Assembly: GCA_964441335.1 (NCBI GenBank)
Contig: CAYTUI010000018.1
Span: 1-23,599 of the forward strand
Reading direction: 5' to 3'
Source: CAYTUI01 sp964441335
GTDB lineage: Bacteria; Patescibacteriota; Patescibacteriia; UBA1558; 2-01-FULL-52-15
Length of the DNA: 23,599 bases
Positions 22,047 through 23,599 of the stretch are shown here, one piece after another; position 1 is the first letter of the stretch; the number at the start of each line of letters is the position of its first letter. The translations under genes were made by a program, and so were the position numbers. The notes below the pieces were generated by a model. The model worked only from the letters and a program-made list of their open reading frames with translations. It had not been told where the DNA came from and made no database searches.

Positions 22047-22349
22047 TCAATGGGTTGCCGGCCCGGGACTGTTGTATCTTCTGGTGATTTTCAAGGCGCT
22101 TATAGCCTCTTTAATCACCGAGATGATGTACAGACAGATCACCGCGGTGATGACAGTGTGGAGGGAGCCTGTGATGATCATGTTGAGTCCGATCAAAGCG
22201 CAGGTCATGCCGGATTGAAGCAGAACTCGTAGCAGATTCCGGGTGATCAGGGTTGAGCAGCTTCTTTTGGTGCTCATGTGCAGAGCTACCCCGAGCATTT
22301 GCAGAGCAACGAAGGTCAGGAACAAAAAAACGATGTTCAGCACTGACAT
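22047..22349 (-). CDS. Small three-span membrane protein (operon gene 3)
   Basis: A 100-residue protein from the ATG at 22349 (MSVLNIVFLFLTFVALQM), with hydrophobic segments near 3-23, 45-62 and 63-83. A longer frame to 22454 runs through the repeated structured leader and is not credible. AAGGAGG is only 2 nt before this ATG, so the in-frame GTG two codons downstream (22343) with 8-nt spacing may be the true start. Not recognised. Confidence 0.7.
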   Translation of the reverse strand: MSVLNIVFLFLTFVALQMLGVALHMSTKRSCSTLITRNLLRVLLQSGMTCALIGLNMIITGSLHTVITAVICLYIISVIKEAISALKITRRYNSPGPATH

Positions 22350-22483
22350 ATCCTCCTTGACCCCGTATTGCGGGACCTGGTTCGTGTAGGTTGGAAAGAA
22401 CGTGAACTCTCTTAAACCCACTAAGCTAGTAATGAGTTTGAGAGAGTCCGCCACGTCCCGACAGAGTGTCGAGGACGTGGCGG
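22350..22483 (-). promoter_or_regulatory. Structured leader, copy A
   Basis: In minus-strand order: hairpin 22448-22483 (11-bp stem CCGCCACGTCC/GGACGTGGCGG plus inner CGACA/TGTCG), stem ACTCTCTCAAAC/GGTTTAAGAGAGT, the conserved block GTTCACGTTCTTTCCAACCT with ACACGAACCA, a CCCG/CGGG hairpin and AAGGAGG. Copy B preserves the stem despite base differences, including an A-T to G-C change. Confidence 0.65.
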
Positions 22484-22504
22484 TAGCTGACCATGAAGAT
22501 CAGG

Positions 22505-23086
22505 CTAGGCAGCGGACGGAGGCGTGGTGCCTGCGACCGAGGTGTGGACATGGTGCACGAAGACGTGCATTTCCGCCGGATTCGACGGCGGGTAGTTGGT
22601 GATGTTCACCACCGGCGGGTTGATCACGGTCGGGGAAGGCGGGGTCGCCGAAGACCGGTGAGCCAGCAGGTAGATGATCGCCCCCATCACGAACGCGATG
22701 AACAGCAGAAACAGCGAGGTGACGAAGGCGTCGGGGTTGAACGGCATAGCAGAACTTTCCTCCTTGGAAGTGGTCGCGATTTCCGGAGGCGGAAGTGCCT
22801 GCGGCTTGACGACCGGGTTGTTGAACCAGCTGTTGGGCAGTTTGACGATCTGCCCTTGGTACAGGAAGTCACTGGGCATGTTCGGGTTTTCTTCCCGGAG
22901 ACGGTTGACGAGGGTGGGGCGGTAAGTATTTACCACACCCCACCAACTGTCGTTCGGTTGGACAGCGTGGTAGTACGCGTCGTAGCCCGGTTCGCCAGTG
23001 AGCATCACCGGCGACTGGGCGGCTGCGACTCCGACGGTGAGCATCACCACCAGAGCCAGCATCAGGGTGAACAAAATGCGCTTCAC
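22505..23086 (-). CDS. Secreted/anchored LysM-like protein (operon gene 2)
   Basis: A 193-residue protein from GTG 23086, chosen because AAGGAGG lies 5 nt upstream; an earlier in-frame GTG at 23107 precedes that site. Signal peptide KRILFTLMLALVVMLTVGVAAAQ; a LysM-like region around residues 40-85 (YHAVQPNDSWW, then REENPNMPSDFLYQGQIVKLP); a Pro-rich linker; a membrane helix (SLFLLFIAFVMGAIIYLLA); a Pro/His-rich tail. Probably peptidoglycan-binding with a C-terminal anchor. High GC. Confidence 0.8.
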   Translation of the reverse strand: MKRILFTLMLALVVMLTVGVAAAQSPVMLTGEPGYDAYYHAVQPNDSWWGVVNTYRPTLVNRLREENPNMPSDFLYQGQIVKLPNSWFNNPVVKPQALPPPEIATTSKEESSAMPFNPDAFVTSLFLLFIAFVMGAIIYLLAHRSSATPPSPTVINPPVVNITNYPPSNPAEMHVFVHHVHTSVAGTTPPSAA

Positions 23087-23126
23087 GTTCTCCTCCTTGT
23101 TCTGCACGATTTGGTCGTGTGACCGT

Positions 23127-23435
23127 TTAGTTCGTTTGAATCTGCGCTCGCTCTTGCGCCAGCTTGCGGCTGATGCGCATGATGATATTGGAATAGGGCG
23201 GAGCTTCTACCTCCGCCACTCCGTGCATCCTCGCCAGGCAGTTGCGGACTGCAACCAACTCTTCCCAGTCGCCGTCGTTGCCCTGCTGTTGGAGTCTATC
23301 GCAGTCGGCGTCCATCAGGAGGATGATCTTCTGGCATCGCTGCCTGTCGGTCATTCTCGGGTAACGCCTTTCCACCTCCACTCGCATGTTGGCGAATTCA
23401 GAAGGCGTGAACATGGATCGCTGTCGTTTGGACAT
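23127..23435 (-). CDS. Hypothetical soluble protein (operon gene 1)
   Basis: A 102-residue hydrophilic protein, rich in Arg and Glu with helical character (SEFANMRVEVERRYPRMTD; GDWEELVAVRNCLARMHG). Not recognised. First gene of the minus-strand operon; GGAGG lies 7 nt before the ATG and the promoter at 23510-23538 gives a leader of about 68 nt. Composition is GC-rich like its neighbours. Could be a small regulator, but nothing specific supports that. Confidence 0.7.
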   Translation of the reverse strand: MSKRQRSMFTPSEFANMRVEVERRYPRMTDRQRCQKIILLMDADCDRLQQQGNDGDWEELVAVRNCLARMHGVAEVEAPPYSNIIMRISRKLAQERAQIQTN

Positions 23436-23509
23436 CTCACTTCCTCCAAAGAGATACGGTCTCTAAACCGCCGCGTTTTCTGCGGATAGTAAGAACAAAA
23501 TAACAGCAA

Positions 23510-23538
23510 AATATATCATTATTTATTGTAAATGTCAA
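23510..23538 (-). promoter_or_regulatory. Strong sigma-70-type promoter of the minus-strand operon
   Basis: On the minus strand: perfect -35 TTGACA (23533-23538), 17-bp spacer, -10 TATATT (23510-23515), start expected near 23503. The leader to the ATG holds a small CCGC/GCGG hairpin. The remaining bases to 23599 are AT-rich and show no gene. Confidence 0.85.
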
Positions 23539-23599
23539 GGTCTAGTGGTAATGTCTAAACACATTTGGCACTTTTTACTATTATCCAGTAATGAGTATC

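Noticed and set aside
22350..22454. N-terminal extension of the membrane protein at 22047 up to 22454
   Set aside because: The extension is encoded by the repeated structured leader and lies before the Shine-Dalgarno.
22493..23122. Plus-strand 209-residue open frame opposite the LysM-like gene
   Set aside because: Arg/His/Val-rich composition typical of an antisense GC-rich shadow; the minus strand has a signal peptide, LysM-like segment, Shine-Dalgarno and operon context.
1..23599. tRNA or rRNA genes
   Set aside because: No clover-leaf with a GGTTCGANTCC-type arm or rRNA signature was found by eye on either strand.

Overview
The window looks like a Patescibacteria (CPR, Parcubacteria-like) chromosome fragment or metagenome scaffold. 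This is inferred from compact low-GC housekeeping genes with almost no Shine-Dalgarno sites, a single-chain GlyRS, a type IV pilin, a RAYT, a cvpA-tatD-rmuC cluster and many small membrane proteins. TGA is a normal stop codon. No 16S rRNA or tRNA is visible, so the assignment rests on gene content only.

Layout. (1) 1-1201: tgt, running off the left edge, with two in-frame repeat insertions and no C-terminal zinc cysteines. (2) 1198-5638: an AT-rich tandem array of about twelve small genes for lipoproteins, Cys-rich secreted proteins and 1-4 TM proteins. Each is preceded by a full or decayed copy of the 3' end of tgt. The copy carries the Shine-Dalgarno, and its stop codon usually overlaps the next start as ATGA. 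(3) 5779-12354: SDR epimerase, prepilin, a membrane protein, a membrane-anchored ClpA/C-like ATPase with a DnaJ-type zinc finger and degenerate active sites, glyS and a membrane protein, then an intrinsic terminator. (4) 12422-13273: a REP-associated tyrosine transposase containing its own palindrome, and an orphan ORF. (5) 13285-19767: a canonical promoter followed by M16 peptidase, AI-2E permease, metG, cvpA, tatD and rmuC, then a terminator-like hairpin. (6) 19800-20306: repeats with a 178-bp period around a 100-N scaffold gap, then a GIY-YIG endonuclease. (7) 20605-23538: a visibly higher-GC minus-strand operon (strong promoter at the right end, strong Shine-Dalgarno sites, terminator at the left end). 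It encodes six small proteins: four membrane or secreted ones including a LysM-like protein, a P-loop polynucleotide-kinase-like enzyme and an orphan. Long hairpins and a duplicated structured leader with compensatory base changes separate the genes.

The strongest candidate for an undescribed system is the tgt-tail-punctuated gene array. A housekeeping 3' end has been reused repeatedly as the translation-initiation module, and perhaps the recombination substrate, for diversifying surface-protein cassettes. The minus-strand operon with its repeated structured leaders is second. The membrane-anchored Clp ATPase, which lacks both aromatic pore loops, is third.
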